NCBI RefSeq assembly: GCF_002835665.1
Contig: NZ_PIZV01000004.1
Coordinates: 1-64,000, forward strand
Direction of reading: 5' to 3'
DNA length: 64,000 nucleotides
DNA from: Chryseobacterium sp. PMSZPI
GTDB lineage: Bacteria > Bacteroidota > Bacteroidia > Flavobacteriales > Weeksellaceae
Under the pieces are notes generated by a model. That model was not told the origin of the DNA and searched no databases. It worked only from the letters and a program-made list of their open reading frames with translations. Each line of letters begins with the position of its first letter. Position 1 is the first letter of the stretch. Below, one piece after another: positions 50,992 to 60,076 of this stretch. Position numbers and translations under genes: made by a program.

Positions 50992-52176
50992 ATGAATAAT
51001 AAGCTAGTTATACTTTCTATTGCGGCATTTTCTCTGACTGCCTGCAAAAAAGAAGCTCCAAAACAGGATGGTGCCAAGCCGTACCCTGTTGTTTCTGTGG
51101 AGTCTAAAAATATAGTGGGTTATCAGATGTTTCCGGCTACCATTCAGGGTAGGGTAAACAATGATGTACGTGCAAAAATACAAGGGTATATCACCCAGGT
51201 ATTGGTAGATGAAGGACAATATGTTACCAAAGGACAACCTTTGTTCCGTTTAGAAACCAATATCCTGAACGAAAATGCTGCCGCTTCCAAAGCAGGAATA
51301 GGCGCTGCTGAATCTACCATTGCAGCTGCTCAGGCTTCTGTAAACGCTGCTCAGGTTGAAGTGAATAAACTAAAACCTTTGGTTCAGAAAAATATCATCA
51401 GTAATGTACAGCTTCAAACTGCTCAGGCACAACTGGCCCAGGCTCAAGCCCAATTACAACAGGCGCAGGCTGCCAAAAGACAGGCAGAAGCTAATTATAA
51501 AGGAGTAGAAGCCAATATCGAATATTCTATCATTCGTGCTCCTATTTCAGGGGTTGTTGGAAAACTTCCGTTGAAAGTAGGAAGTTTGGTAGGACCCTCT
51601 GATCAGACTCCTCTGACAACGATTTCAGATACCTCTCAGATCTTCGCTTACTTTGCCATGAATGAAAAAGAATATTTTGATTTCCTTGAGAAAGTACCAG
51701 GTGCTTCCATGCCTGAAAAGATCAAAAACCTTCCAATGGTTGAACTTCAATTAGCGAATGGAAGTCTATATCCTGAAAAAGGAAGAATAGAAGCCATTAC
51801 AGGCCAGATTGATCCTACGACAGGAACCATTCAATTCAGAGTAGGGTTTTCCAATGCTCAGAAATTATTAAGCAACGGTAACAGTGGAACCATCAGATTC
51901 CCACAACGATATGATAATGTATTGGTAGTTCCGGAAAGTGCTACTTACGAACAACAAGGTATTGTTTATGTGTACAAAGTGGAGAAAGATACAGCTAAAA
52001 ACGTTGTGATTAATGTGATCGACAGAATCGACAATATGGCTCTTGTGAAATCAGGAGTTAATAAAGGAGAAACAGTTATTGCGGCAGGTACTGGAGGATT
52101 AAAACCGGGAACTGCCGTAAAACCGAAACCTATTAAAATGGATAGTCTAGTTCAATCAATAAAACCGAAATTCTAA
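50992..52176 (+). CDS. RND efflux periplasmic adaptor lipoprotein (MFP)
   Basis: A 394-residue membrane-fusion protein linking the inner-membrane pump with the outer-membrane channel. The lipobox is SLTACKKE (cysteine 18). The order is: N-terminal beta and lipoyl half (ARIKGYI-type segment VRAKIQGYITQVLVDEGQYVTKGQPLFRL at about 48-75), an alpha-helical hairpin rich in alanine and glutamine (about 95-170), the lipoyl return (YSIIRAPISGVVGKLPLKVGSLVG, about 180), a beta-barrel (about 210-290) and a membrane-proximal domain. Its stop overlaps the start of the pump gene by one base, so the genes are translationally coupled. Confidence 0.93.
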   Translation: MNNKLVILSIAAFSLTACKKEAPKQDGAKPYPVVSVESKNIVGYQMFPATIQGRVNNDVRAKIQGYITQVLVDEGQYVTKGQPLFRLETNILNENAAASKAGIGAAESTIAAAQASVNAAQVEVNKLKPLVQKNIISNVQLQTAQAQLAQAQAQLQQAQAAKRQAEANYKGVEANIEYSIIRAPISGVVGKLPLKVGSLVGPSDQTPLTTISDTSQIFAYFAMNEKEYFDFLEKVPGASMPEKIKNLPMVELQLANGSLYPEKGRIEAITGQIDPTTGTIQFRVGFSNAQKLLSNGNSGTIRFPQRYDNVLVVPESATYEQQGIVYVYKVEKDTAKNVVINVIDRIDNMALVKSGVNKGETVIAAGTGGLKPGTAVKPKPIKMDSLVQSIKPKF

Positions 52177-55100
52177 TGATAAAAAACTTTATTAACAGAC
52201 CGGTTTTATCTACCGTAATCTCAATTCTGATTGTGATTCTCGGTATTTTAGGACTAGTCTCGTTACCGGTTACACAGTATCCTGATATTGCGCCACCTAC
52301 AGTGAGTGTTACCGCAAACTATACGGGAGCCAATGCGGAAACTGTAATGAAGAGTGTTGTTGTTCCTTTGGAGGAACAAATCAACGGGGTAGAAGGTATG
52401 GATTATATTACTTCTTCTGCAGGAAATGATGGTTCTGCCAATATTCAGGTATTCTTTAAACAAGGAATTGATCCGGATATTGCTGCAGTAAACGTACAGA
52501 ACCGTGTTGCCAGAGCTACACCTTTGCTGCCTGCGGAAGTAACCCGTTCAGGGGTTGTAACGCAAAAGCAACAAACAAGTGCCTTGATGTATATGTCTTT
52601 CTACTCTGAAAATAAGGATTTAAATGACGTGTATCTTCAAAACTTCTTGAATATCAATATTATTCCTAACCTGAAAAGGGTTAATGGTGTAGGGGACGCC
52701 AACGTTTTCGGAGGGAAAAACTACTCAATGAGAATCTGGTTGGATCCGGCAAAAATGGCTGCTTACGGAGTTACTCCTACCGATGTTACCAATGCTATCA
52801 ATGAACAGAGTAGAGAAGCCGCTGCCGGTTCTATCGGACAAAACAGTGGTAGCTCATTTGAATACATTATCAAATACGTAGGAAAGTTCAACGATAAAGC
52901 ACAATATGATAATATCATCATTAAAGCACTTAAAGATGGACAAAACCTAATGTTGAAAGATGTTGCTAAAGTAGAATTAGCCGGACAGTCTTATACGGGT
53001 ATTGGAGAGAATGGAAACAACCCATCCATCAGTATGGGGATTTTCCAGACACCGGGATCTAATGCACAGGAAATTATTAAAAATATCAAAGCCTATCTGA
53101 AATCGGCCGAAAGTACTTTCCCTAAAGGAATTAAATATACTTTCAACTTCGATACCAATGAATTCCTGGATGCTTCTATTGAAAAGGTAGTACATACTCT
53201 TATTGAGGCGTTCATCCTGGTATTTATTGTGGTATATATTTTCCTTCAGGATTTCAGGTCTACCTTGATTCCGGCTATTGCAGTTCCGGTATCTATTATA
53301 GGAGCCTTTTTCTTCCTGAACCTATTTGGATACTCATTAAACTTATTAACTCTGTTCGCTTTGGTGTTGGCTATTGGTATTGTAGTGGATGACGCTATTG
53401 TGGTCGTCGAAGCCGTACACGCGAAGATGGAACATGGTATTTCTGATGCTAAAAAAGCGACGGTTGAAGCAATGGATGAAATTACAGGGGCGATTATTTC
53501 TATTACTTTGGTAATGGCCGCAGTATTTATCCCGGTGACATTCATTACGGGGCCTACAGGGGTATTCTACCAGCAGTTTGGTATTACCCTGATCATAGCA
53601 ATCATCATTTCTGCTATTAACGCATTAACTCTGAGTCCGGTTTTATGTTCATTATTCCTCAAACCTCACGAAGAACATCATAAAGAGTATAAAAATTTGA
53701 ATCTGTTACAGAAGTTTTTCTATAAGTTTAATATTGCTTTTAAAACAACTACTGAACGTTACGGAAGAGGTTTTGTTTTCCTGTTAAGACATAAATGGGT
53801 AACCTTGATTATTTTTGCTGTTACCGGAGGTATCTTATTCTGGGCAAGCAGTAGTATGAAGAAAGGTTTTGTACCTACAGAAGACAGAGGGATTATCTTT
53901 ACAGATGTTCAGCTTCCTCCGGGAGCTTCCATGGAAAGAACTTATAATGCTTTAAAAACACTTCAGGCCAAAGCATTGAAAGTTCCGGGAGTACAGAATG
54001 TGACGATTTCTACAGGAAGAGGATTTTTATCAGGAAACGGAAGTAACAACGGTCTTGCCTTCGTTAAACTAAAACCATTCGAAGAAAGAAAAAAAGATGG
54101 ACAGACTTCTGAAGATATCACCAAAAAATTATTTGGAATTGTAGGTTCTGTTCCTGATGCTAAAGTGGTATTTTTCCAACCACCAAGTGTACCGGGATTT
54201 GGTAACAGTGCAGGTTTTGAAATGGTATTGTTGGACAAATCAGGTGGAGAATATGCGGATTTGGATAACAAAACCAATGAATTCATCGGTAAGCTGATGC
54301 AGAGACCGGAAATTCAGTTTGCACAGACTTCATTCAATACTAAATATCCTCAGTATCAGATGGAAATTAATGTTCCTCTGAGCAAACAGCTTGGGGTTTC
54401 TGTGAATGACATTCTGGCTACTATGCAGGGGTATATTGGTGGTATTTATACTGCCGACTTTACAAAGTATGGTAAGCAGTTTAGAGTAATGGTTCAGGCT
54501 CTTCCTGAAAACAGAAAGAATATTGAAAATCTGAACCAGCTTTATGTCAGAACAGGATCAGGTGTCATGTCTCCGATCTCACAATTTGTAACATTAAAGA
54601 AAGCATACGGACCACAATCTGTTAGCCGATATAATTTGTTTACTTCAGTAAAGGTGACAGGAGCAAACTCTGATGGATACAGTTCCGGGGACGCAATTGC
54701 TGCTGTACAGCAGGTGGCGGATGAAACCCTGAACCAGAACTACGCAGTAGAATTTACAGGGTTAACCAGGGAAGAATTAAATTCGGGATCTCAAACACTT
54801 CTGATCTTTGCTTTGAGTTTAATCTTCGTTTACTTTATCCTTTCTGCACAATATGAAAGTTATATTCTTCCGCTAATTGTTATTATTTCTCTTCCTCTTG
54901 GGGTAATGGGTGCCTATTTTGGCCAGAAGATTATGGGATTGGAAAATAATATTTATTTCCAGATCGCCTTGATCATGCTCGTGGGATTACTGGCGAAAAA
55001 TGCAATTCTTATTGTCGAATTTGCTGTTCAGAGAAGACATCATGGAGAAACCATTGTAATGTCAGCCATCAATGCAGCTAAGGCCAGAGTAAGACCGATT

Positions 55101-55322
55101 CTAATGACGTCATTCGCCTTTATCTGTGGGTTATTACCGTTAGTTCTGGCAAATGGAATCGGAGCTGTAGGAAACAGATCGATTGCAACCGGTGCGGCTA
55201 TTGGACTATTGATCGGAACTGTTTTAGGACTTTTCGTAATTCCCGTATTGTATGTGATTTTTGAAACATTGCAGGAAAAGATCAAACCTATTAAAAAAGA
55301 AGAAATCAATTTAGCAGAATAA
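52176..55322 (+). CDS. RND-family multidrug efflux permease (HAE-1)
   Basis: A 1048-residue proton-driven pump of the AcrB/MexB type, the normal size. The N-terminal start MIKNFINRPVLSTVISI has the first of 12 membrane helices. The periplasmic parts carry LPVTQYPDIAPPTV and YTGANAETV. The charged residues for proton relay lie in VVDDAIVVVEA (TM4). Further motifs are LTLSPVLCSLFL, FVPTEDRGIIFTDVQLPPGAS, and GLLAKNAILIVEFA (TM10). Substrates usually include dyes, detergents and antibiotics; none can be assigned here. The gene lies between the adaptor and the channel gene, from which it is separated by an inverted-repeat spacer (55337-55407). Confidence 0.95.
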   Translation: MIKNFINRPVLSTVISILIVILGILGLVSLPVTQYPDIAPPTVSVTANYTGANAETVMKSVVVPLEEQINGVEGMDYITSSAGNDGSANIQVFFKQGIDPDIAAVNVQNRVARATPLLPAEVTRSGVVTQKQQTSALMYMSFYSENKDLNDVYLQNFLNINIIPNLKRVNGVGDANVFGGKNYSMRIWLDPAKMAAYGVTPTDVTNAINEQSREAAAGSIGQNSGSSFEYIIKYVGKFNDKAQYDNIIIKALKDGQNLMLKDVAKVELAGQSYTGIGENGNNPSISMGIFQTPGSNAQEIIKNIKAYLKSAESTFPKGIKYTFNFDTNEFLDASIEKVVHTLIEAFILVFIVVYIFLQDFRSTLIPAIAVPVSIIGAFFFLNLFGYSLNLLTLFALVLAIGIVVDDAIVVVEAVHAKMEHGISDAKKATVEAMDEITGAIISITLVMAAVFIPVTFITGPTGVFYQQFGITLIIAIIISAINALTLSPVLCSLFLKPHEEHHKEYKNLNLLQKFFYKFNIAFKTTTERYGRGFVFLLRHKWVTLIIFAVTGGILFWASSSMKKGFVPTEDRGIIFTDVQLPPGASMERTYNALKTLQAKALKVPGVQNVTISTGRGFLSGNGSNNGLAFVKLKPFEERKKDGQTSEDITKKLFGIVGSVPDAKVVFFQPPSVPGFGNSAGFEMVLLDKSGGEYADLDNKTNEFIGKLMQRPEIQFAQTSFNTKYPQYQMEINVPLSKQLGVSVNDILATMQGYIGGIYTADFTKYGKQFRVMVQALPENRKNIENLNQLYVRTGSGVMSPISQFVTLKKAYGPQSVSRYNLFTSVKVTGANSDGYSSGDAIAAVQQVADETLNQNYAVEFTGLTREELNSGSQTLLIFALSLIFVYFILSAQYESYILPLIVIISLPLGVMGAYFGQKIMGLENNIYFQIALIMLVGLLAKNAILIVEFAVQRRHHGETIVMSAINAAKARVRPILMTSFAFICGLLPLVLANGIGAVGNRSIATGAAIGLLIGTVLGLFVIPVLYVIFETLQEKIKPIKKEEINLAE

Positions 55323-55336
55323 AATCAAGATTTAAG

Positions 55337-55407
55337 AAATTAGAAGTTAGAAATTAGAGATGGATCTAAAGACTAACTTCTAACTTCTAAACTCTAACTT
55401 CTAATTT
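55337..55407. repeat. Inverted repeat within the RND operon
   Basis: AAATTAGAAGTTAG (55337-55350) and its exact complement at 55394-55407. Further partial copies of TTAGAAGTTAGA lie between them. It fills the spacer between the pump and channel genes and could form a long hairpin in the mRNA. Confidence 0.75.
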
Positions 55408-55413
55408 TACATA

Positions 55414-56829
55414 ATGAAGAGTTTATTAAACATCATAAAAGGAATAACTTTTTCAGTTTTCATATTGGGAGCCATTACATCTTGTATGGCCAGAAAGGAA
55501 TATGAAAGACCGAAGAACGTTGTGGACGAAAAGCTGTACCGTACTGATATGCTTCCTTCAGACAGTACAAGCATTGCCAATATTTCCTGGAAAGAGATCT
55601 TTACAGATCCTATTCTTCAGGGACATATTACCAAAGCTTTAGAGAACAATCTGGATATCAGAATTGCGCTGGAAAGTATCAATTCTGCAGAAGCTTATCT
55701 GAAACAAAGTAAAGCTGCTTACCAGCCGACACTTACGATTGGGCCCAATTATACTTTCCAGACTCAGTCAATTAATACCCAGTTTGGACAGATTATCGGG
55801 TCAAGACGTTATGTGAATCAGTTTGATATTACAGCTAGTCTTGGTTGGGAAGCTGATATCTGGGGTAAGATGAAAGCACAAGAGAAGGCACAGTTGGCGA
55901 CCTACTTAGGAACAGTTGCTGCACATAAAGCTGTAAAAAGCAGTCTTGTTTCTTCCATTGCTTCGGCATACTATCAGTTGCTGACGTTCGATGCCCAGAA
56001 AAAGATTATTACGGAAACTATTGCTGTACGTGAGAAAAATCTAGAAACTACTAAAGCTTTAAAAGCTTCCGGAACACTTACCGAGGTTGCAGTGCAGCAA
56101 AGTGAAGCACTTGTTTTCAATGCAAAGTCTTTATTGATCGATATTGATACGCAAATTCAGTTGCTTGAAAATACAATGAGTCTTCTCATGGGAGAACCCT
56201 CTCATACTATTGCAAGATCTACTTTAGAAGGCCAACAACTTCCGATTGATTTAAAGTTAGGATATCCGGCACAATTATTAGCCAATCGTCCTGATGTTAT
56301 GAGAGCGGAATATAATCTAATGAATGCTTTTGAATTGACGAATGCTGCTAAAGCTCAGTTTTATCCAACATTAAAGCTTACAGGTACTGGTGGGCTTCAA
56401 TCAGTAGATATAGATCATTTGTTCAACGTAAATTCATTATTTGCCAATGTTGTTGCGGGGCTGGCACAACCAATTTTGAATAAAAGAACAATCAAGACCA
56501 ATTATGACGTAAGCCTTGCTAACCAGGAAACAGCTTATCTGAACTTTAGAAAAACAGTTCTTACTGCAGGAAAAGAAGTTTCTGATGCAATCAGAGTATT
56601 TTCTGTTCAGGATTCTTTTATTGAATTGAAACAAAAAGAATTAGATGCTTACAAGAAATCGGTAGATTATTCTCAGGAATTGGTGAACTATGGTATGGCT
56701 AATTATCTTGAAGTATTAAATGCCAGTGTAAATTCATTAAATGCAGAACTTAATATTTCCAATGCAAGATACAGCAAAATGAAAGCTGCCGTTGAGCTTT
56801 ATCAGGCTTTAGGCGGAGGCTGGAAATAA
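55414..56829 (+). CDS. TolC-like outer-membrane efflux channel (NodT/OprM family)
   Basis: A 471-residue outer-membrane factor of the RND tripartite system. It has a lipoprotein signal (GAITSCMARK, lipid cysteine about 23). Two outer-membrane-efflux repeats follow (about 60-240 and 270-460), with WKEIFTDPILQGHITKALENN and NRPDVMRAEYNLMNAFELTNAAKAQFYPTL, typical of the NodT family. The C-terminus VELYQALGGGWK is the family end. The gene is last in the operon and probably transcribed through the hairpin spacer before it. A terminator lies further downstream (57100-57134). Confidence 0.93.
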   Translation: MKSLLNIIKGITFSVFILGAITSCMARKEYERPKNVVDEKLYRTDMLPSDSTSIANISWKEIFTDPILQGHITKALENNLDIRIALESINSAEAYLKQSKAAYQPTLTIGPNYTFQTQSINTQFGQIIGSRRYVNQFDITASLGWEADIWGKMKAQEKAQLATYLGTVAAHKAVKSSLVSSIASAYYQLLTFDAQKKIITETIAVREKNLETTKALKASGTLTEVAVQQSEALVFNAKSLLIDIDTQIQLLENTMSLLMGEPSHTIARSTLEGQQLPIDLKLGYPAQLLANRPDVMRAEYNLMNAFELTNAAKAQFYPTLKLTGTGGLQSVDIDHLFNVNSLFANVVAGLAQPILNKRTIKTNYDVSLANQETAYLNFRKTVLTAGKEVSDAIRVFSVQDSFIELKQKELDAYKKSVDYSQELVNYGMANYLEVLNASVNSLNAELNISNARYSKMKAAVELYQALGGGWK

Positions 56830-56841
56830 ACAGTATTTTGT

Positions 56842-57092
56842 AATTAACCTGAGTTCGGTGTTCGGTTTAAGAAAATATGATTTAGGTTATTAGAAGCTGG
56901 AAGAGGGAGGTTGGAAGTTACTGTCAGTCCCATCATCTATAGATGGTTACCATAAATTAGTAGCATCATTGTTTAAAAAAGATGAAAATACGGAAAAAGC
57001 TGTTCTTTATACCCTGAATAACTTCCTTCTTCAAGCTCCCAGCTTCCATCCTGGTTAAAATTGAAAGTTCTTATCCCGAATTCAGGTTAATT
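56842..57092. repeat. Inverted-repeat (MITE-like) element after the RND operon
   Basis: The 17-bp ends AATTAACCTGAGTTCGG (56842-56858) and CCGAATTCAGGTTAATT (57076-57092) pair at 16 of 17 positions. A second imperfect pair lies inside (AGAAGCTGGAAG... at about 56891 against ...CCCAGCTTCC at about 57038). No protein is encoded in the 250 bases. This is the only content of the 338-base gap besides the terminator. Confidence 0.75.
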
Positions 57093-57099
57093 AATCTAG

Positions 57100-57134
57100 A
57101 GACTGTCTAAACATAGGAGACAGTCTTTTTTTTG
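57100..57134 (+). terminator. Terminator downstream of the RND operon
   Basis: AGACTGTCT pairs with AGACAGTCT, followed by TTTTTTTTG. Confidence 0.85.
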
Positions 57135-57167
57135 TTTAACATTGAAAGAAGGCAGAGCAAGAGTTTT

Positions 57168-58148
57168 TTATAATGTTGCCAAGATTTCCATTGCTTTTTT
57201 TTCTTTGTCCGATATCGTTTTTAAAATATCTGATGCTTTTTGAATATATTGTAGTTCTTTTGTCTGACTTACTTTTTCGAATAGATGTGATACAGATGTC
57301 CAAAGTTCTGCAATTTCTGCAAATGCTTCATATCCTGTTTTTAGTTGATCAAATTGAAGCAATTCATGACTTTCTTTCAAAAAATCGCGATATAAATTTC
57401 TGAACAAAGCACCTCCTGTTCCTGCTTTTTCCATCATCATGGCGGATAGTTTAAATTCTCCCTCGATGTCTTTACTGGTGTTAAACCATTTTATAATTTC
57501 ATGACTTGTTTTCAAAATCCCTTTGTAAGCAACATTGGTGATTGGGGGATTTAGGTATTCAGTTGTATTATTCCTGATGGCTATAGATATTGCTTTTTTT
57601 AAATCAAAGCTTTTGTTTTTTTTCTGTAGGATATAGTATAGGTTTTTTGAAGACATTGGTCCTTTCTCAGCTCGAGCTAAAGCTAGGCTATTTAAAGATG
57701 TTTGTACCAATCCACCCTGTTGTTTTGTATCTACTAAAAATGCACTTTGATTATCGTAGCCATAAATGGCAGCGTAATGTCCGGCAAAATGAAAAGGATT
57801 TGAAAAATATTCCAAATGGTAGCAATCTAATTTCAATCCTACAGCCTGTCCATTATCAAGAAGTTCTTTTACCTGGGTCCAGGCTTTTTGTTGGGAAGAC
57901 GTTTCTTTAGTAGTTAATTCTAAATTTAAATTTCTGGCTATGTTTTGAGTCAACAAATCAGGTTTTATTCGTCCACCAATAAATGGAAAATCCATTGTTT
58001 TCATACTCCAATAGATAAAACCAAGTCCTTCACCCAGACCAAAAAGCATAGGTTCGGAAAGTTCGATTCCCATGCGTTTCAACAAAGTTCCGGTTGCTGT
58101 GGTTTCACAATGTTGTCCCTCAAAAGGGTTTATATTCTCTATTTTCAT
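57168..58148 (-). CDS. BtrH-like protein (papain-like fold, BtrH_N plus DUF4872)
   Basis: A 326-residue protein. The first 170 residues form the BtrH N-terminal domain: FEGQHCETTATGTLL (cysteine 14), LSEPMLFGLGEGLGFIYW, LKLDCYHLEYF, FHFAGHYAAIYGYD (histidine about 123) and FLVDTKQQGG (aspartate about 139). These supply a Cys-His-Asp triad of a cysteine-peptidase-like fold. The second half is helical (DUF4872-like). BtrH in butirosin synthesis transfers an acyl group from a carrier protein to an aminoglycoside; here no such cluster is visible, so the acceptor is unknown. The gene is isolated on the minus strand. Its nearest peptide-like substrates are the GG-leader genes about 2.6 kb away, a link I do not claim. 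Confidence 0.85.
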   Translation of the reverse strand: MKIENINPFEGQHCETTATGTLLKRMGIELSEPMLFGLGEGLGFIYWSMKTMDFPFIGGRIKPDLLTQNIARNLNLELTTKETSSQQKAWTQVKELLDNGQAVGLKLDCYHLEYFSNPFHFAGHYAAIYGYDNQSAFLVDTKQQGGLVQTSLNSLALARAEKGPMSSKNLYYILQKKNKSFDLKKAISIAIRNNTTEYLNPPITNVAYKGILKTSHEIIKWFNTSKDIEGEFKLSAMMMEKAGTGGALFRNLYRDFLKESHELLQFDQLKTGYEAFAEIAELWTSVSHLFEKVSQTKELQYIQKASDILKTISDKEKKAMEILATL

Positions 58149-58243
58149 AGCAATATGTATTGAGCTGGTTATTCAGTTGTTTCGATACCAGAAAATTACA
58201 CAAATAAATCTTCACCGGAAAATAAAGCATTAGATGCTAGGGA

Positions 58244-58810
58244 TTACCACCATTTTCCATTGAAGATCATATAAGAATCCGGATCATCCGGACAGATTCC
58301 GAAGCCGCATTCAAAGAAAGTTGCGATTCCGTTGGTGAGTGCCAATAAGAAACAAATTCCGAATGCAATACCGGCTAATAATGAGAATGAGGGCACATGT
58401 TGTTTATCTCCTTTTTCAAATTGCTTTGGAGAAAGTAATAAAAAAGCAATACACAATATACTTACAAGATATGCAACAAGGGCCCAGCTGTAAAGATGCA
58501 TACCGAAAACAGGAGTTCCGTAGCCATGATCTGTAGGACTGGGACATATGTGAAGTAAAATCTGACGATAAGATATCCCGGCTCCCAGTAAAGCACTGAG
58601 GATGGATAATCCGTAATGTGTTGAACTAAATCCGAATTTTAGATTCAAAAACAATCCGATCATAATGCCAAAGAAACATAACCTCTGTAATAAACATAAA
58701 GGGCATGGATATTCATTCATAGCAAACTGGAAATAATAAGCACCCGATAGAATGGCAGAAATAATAAGTATTCCTGCAAAATTAATATAGGCAATAGGTT
58801 GATTATTCAT
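58244..58810 (-). CDS. dsbB: Disulfide bond formation protein B
   Basis: A 188-residue inner-membrane protein with four to five membrane segments. The first cysteine pair CPLC (36/39) in EYPCPLCLLQR is the quinone-linked active site of DsbB. The second region has HICPSPTDHGYGTP, and the C-terminus holds further cysteines (FFECGFGICPDDP). DsbB passes electrons from DsbA-type oxidases to quinone. A tiny DUF5993-like gene ends three bases upstream on the same strand, forming a pair that recurs with dsbB genes. Confidence 0.9.
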   Translation of the reverse strand: MNNQPIAYINFAGILIISAILSGAYYFQFAMNEYPCPLCLLQRLCFFGIMIGLFLNLKFGFSSTHYGLSILSALLGAGISYRQILLHICPSPTDHGYGTPVFGMHLYSWALVAYLVSILCIAFLLLSPKQFEKGDKQHVPSFSLLAGIAFGICFLLALTNGIATFFECGFGICPDDPDSYMIFNGKWW

Positions 58811-58812
58811 TG

Positions 58813-58968
58813 TTAAAACTGGAGATTTAATGCGTTAGTAATATGCAATTTTGCCAGAAGAAGTATGAGCAGTAAACTTATCGAAAATAATATTATTGCA
58901 GGTTTTCTGCGATTTTTCCAGCCTAGCCAGAACGCTAAAGCAAACGTAAAAAACGGGAGTGCCATCAT
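58813..58968 (-). CDS. DUF5993-like small membrane protein (51 residues)
   Basis: From ATG 58968 on the minus strand: MMALPFFTFALAFWLGWKNRR, a basic turn, then a second hydrophobic stretch (IILFSISLLLILLLAKLH) and a short end (ITNALNLQF). This two-helix layout with a WLGW motif matches DUF5993, a tiny family I know chiefly from the neighbourhood of dsbB. The stop codon lies two bases before the dsbB start, so the genes are cotranscribed and probably translationally coupled. The protein may help assemble DsbB; this is inference. Confidence 0.75.
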   Translation of the reverse strand: MMALPFFTFALAFWLGWKNRRKPAIILFSISLLLILLLAKLHITNALNLQF

Positions 58969-59031
58969 GTGTTTAAAATTTAAATTGAATAATTAAATAT
59001 ACTATAAAAATTTAACTTGCATATATGTAGT

Positions 59032-59045
59032 AAACTACGTAGTTT
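59032..59045. promoter_or_regulatory. 14-bp palindrome, probable operator of the GNAT-MarR operon
   Basis: AAACTACGTAGTTT is a perfect palindrome 22 bases upstream of the acetyltransferase start (59068). A related TATGTAG precedes it by a few bases. A MarR gene lies second in the operon, so autoregulation at this site is likely. Confidence 0.6.
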
Positions 59046-59067
59046 TATACTTTAAAAATAAAAATCT

Positions 59068-59556
59068 ATGAAATTAGAGATTAAACCTATAGGAAATTCT
59101 TATTCTGAACAGGCCATTGAATTGATTCTGAATATCCAACAGAAAGAATTTAATACTCCCATTACTATAGAAGACCAGCCTGATCTGAAGCAGATTGAAA
59201 GTTTTTACCAAGAAGGTGGAGGTAATTTTTGGGGAGCCTTTATAGATGGAGAGCTGGTAGGCTCTATTGCTTTGATTAAGTTTGATGAAAGGGCAGGAGC
59301 GCTAAGAAAAATGTTTGTTAAAAAAGAATATAGAGGGAGAGAATTCAATATTGCTCAAATTTTGCTGGAAATATTAATCTCTTTCTGTCGTGAAAACAGA
59401 ATTGGTGATCTATATTTGGGAACTATAACGGTATTTAAAGCTGCTCAACGTTTCTATGAACGAAATCTTTTTACAAAAATTGAAAAAGAATACCTTCCGG
59501 AACGTTTTCCACTAATGAGTGCCGACGATATTTTTTATCATTTAAAAATTGACTGA
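59068..59556 (+). CDS. GNAT-family N-acetyltransferase (first gene of GNAT-MarR unit)
   Basis: A 162-residue GNAT protein. GGGNFWGAFIDGELVGSIALIKF is the central strand pair. LRKMFVKKEYRGREFNIAQILLE (about 88-110) is the acetyl-CoA-binding motif, with REFN in place of the usual G-x-G/A end. YLGTITVFKAAQRFYERNLF follows. The substrate is unknown. The MarR gene starts two bases after its stop, so regulator and enzyme form one unit, as in many small detoxification modules. The palindrome at 59032-59045 would control both. Confidence 0.88.
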   Translation: MKLEIKPIGNSYSEQAIELILNIQQKEFNTPITIEDQPDLKQIESFYQEGGGNFWGAFIDGELVGSIALIKFDERAGALRKMFVKKEYRGREFNIAQILLEILISFCRENRIGDLYLGTITVFKAAQRFYERNLFTKIEKEYLPERFPLMSADDIFYHLKID

Positions 59557-59558
59557 AT

Positions 59559-60038
59559 ATGAATGTCATCAACGAAGCAGGAATTCTTGCCATATCCACC
59601 AGGCTCCATCGACTCAGTGAGCAACTGAGGAAAGATGGCGCTTTGATTTACAAAGCCTTTGGAATTGATTTTGAACTCAAATGGTTTCCGGTTATTTTTA
59701 CTATTTATCAGAAAAAAATTGCAGGTGTTGTTGAGATTGCTAATGAGATCGGCTATACCCATCCTTCTACAATAGCACTACTCAAAGAGCTTGAGAAACA
59801 GGGGTTAATCCAATGGGAAAAAGATATGCAGGATGAACGTAAAAGACTCTTTATGTTAACGACAAAAGGTAATGAACTTATCGAGAAAATGAAACCGGTT
59901 TGGGAACTGATGTCACAGGTTTTGGGAGATATTGCAGATAATAAAAATAATTTATTGACAGCCATTGATGAAGCTGAAGATAAACTTGCCAATCAATCTT
60001 TTTACCAAAGGGCCTTACAACTGAAAAACTCAAAGTAA
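59559..60038 (+). CDS. MarR-family transcriptional regulator
   Basis: A 159-residue winged-helix regulator. FPVIFTIYQKKIAGVVEIANEIGYTHPSTIALLKELEKQGLI (about 48-90) contains the helix-turn-helix. KDMQDERKRLFMLTTKGNELI is the wing, with the conserved D-x-R-x-K/R pattern. It is encoded directly after an acetyltransferase and 38 bases before another, so all three may be one transcript. The likely operator is the palindrome at 59032-59045. The ligand is unknown. Confidence 0.88.
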   Translation: MNVINEAGILAISTRLHRLSEQLRKDGALIYKAFGIDFELKWFPVIFTIYQKKIAGVVEIANEIGYTHPSTIALLKELEKQGLIQWEKDMQDERKRLFMLTTKGNELIEKMKPVWELMSQVLGDIADNKNNLLTAIDEAEDKLANQSFYQRALQLKNSK

Positions 60039-60076
60039 ATATTGACAAATCAATTCATACAAATACTTATTGAAAA

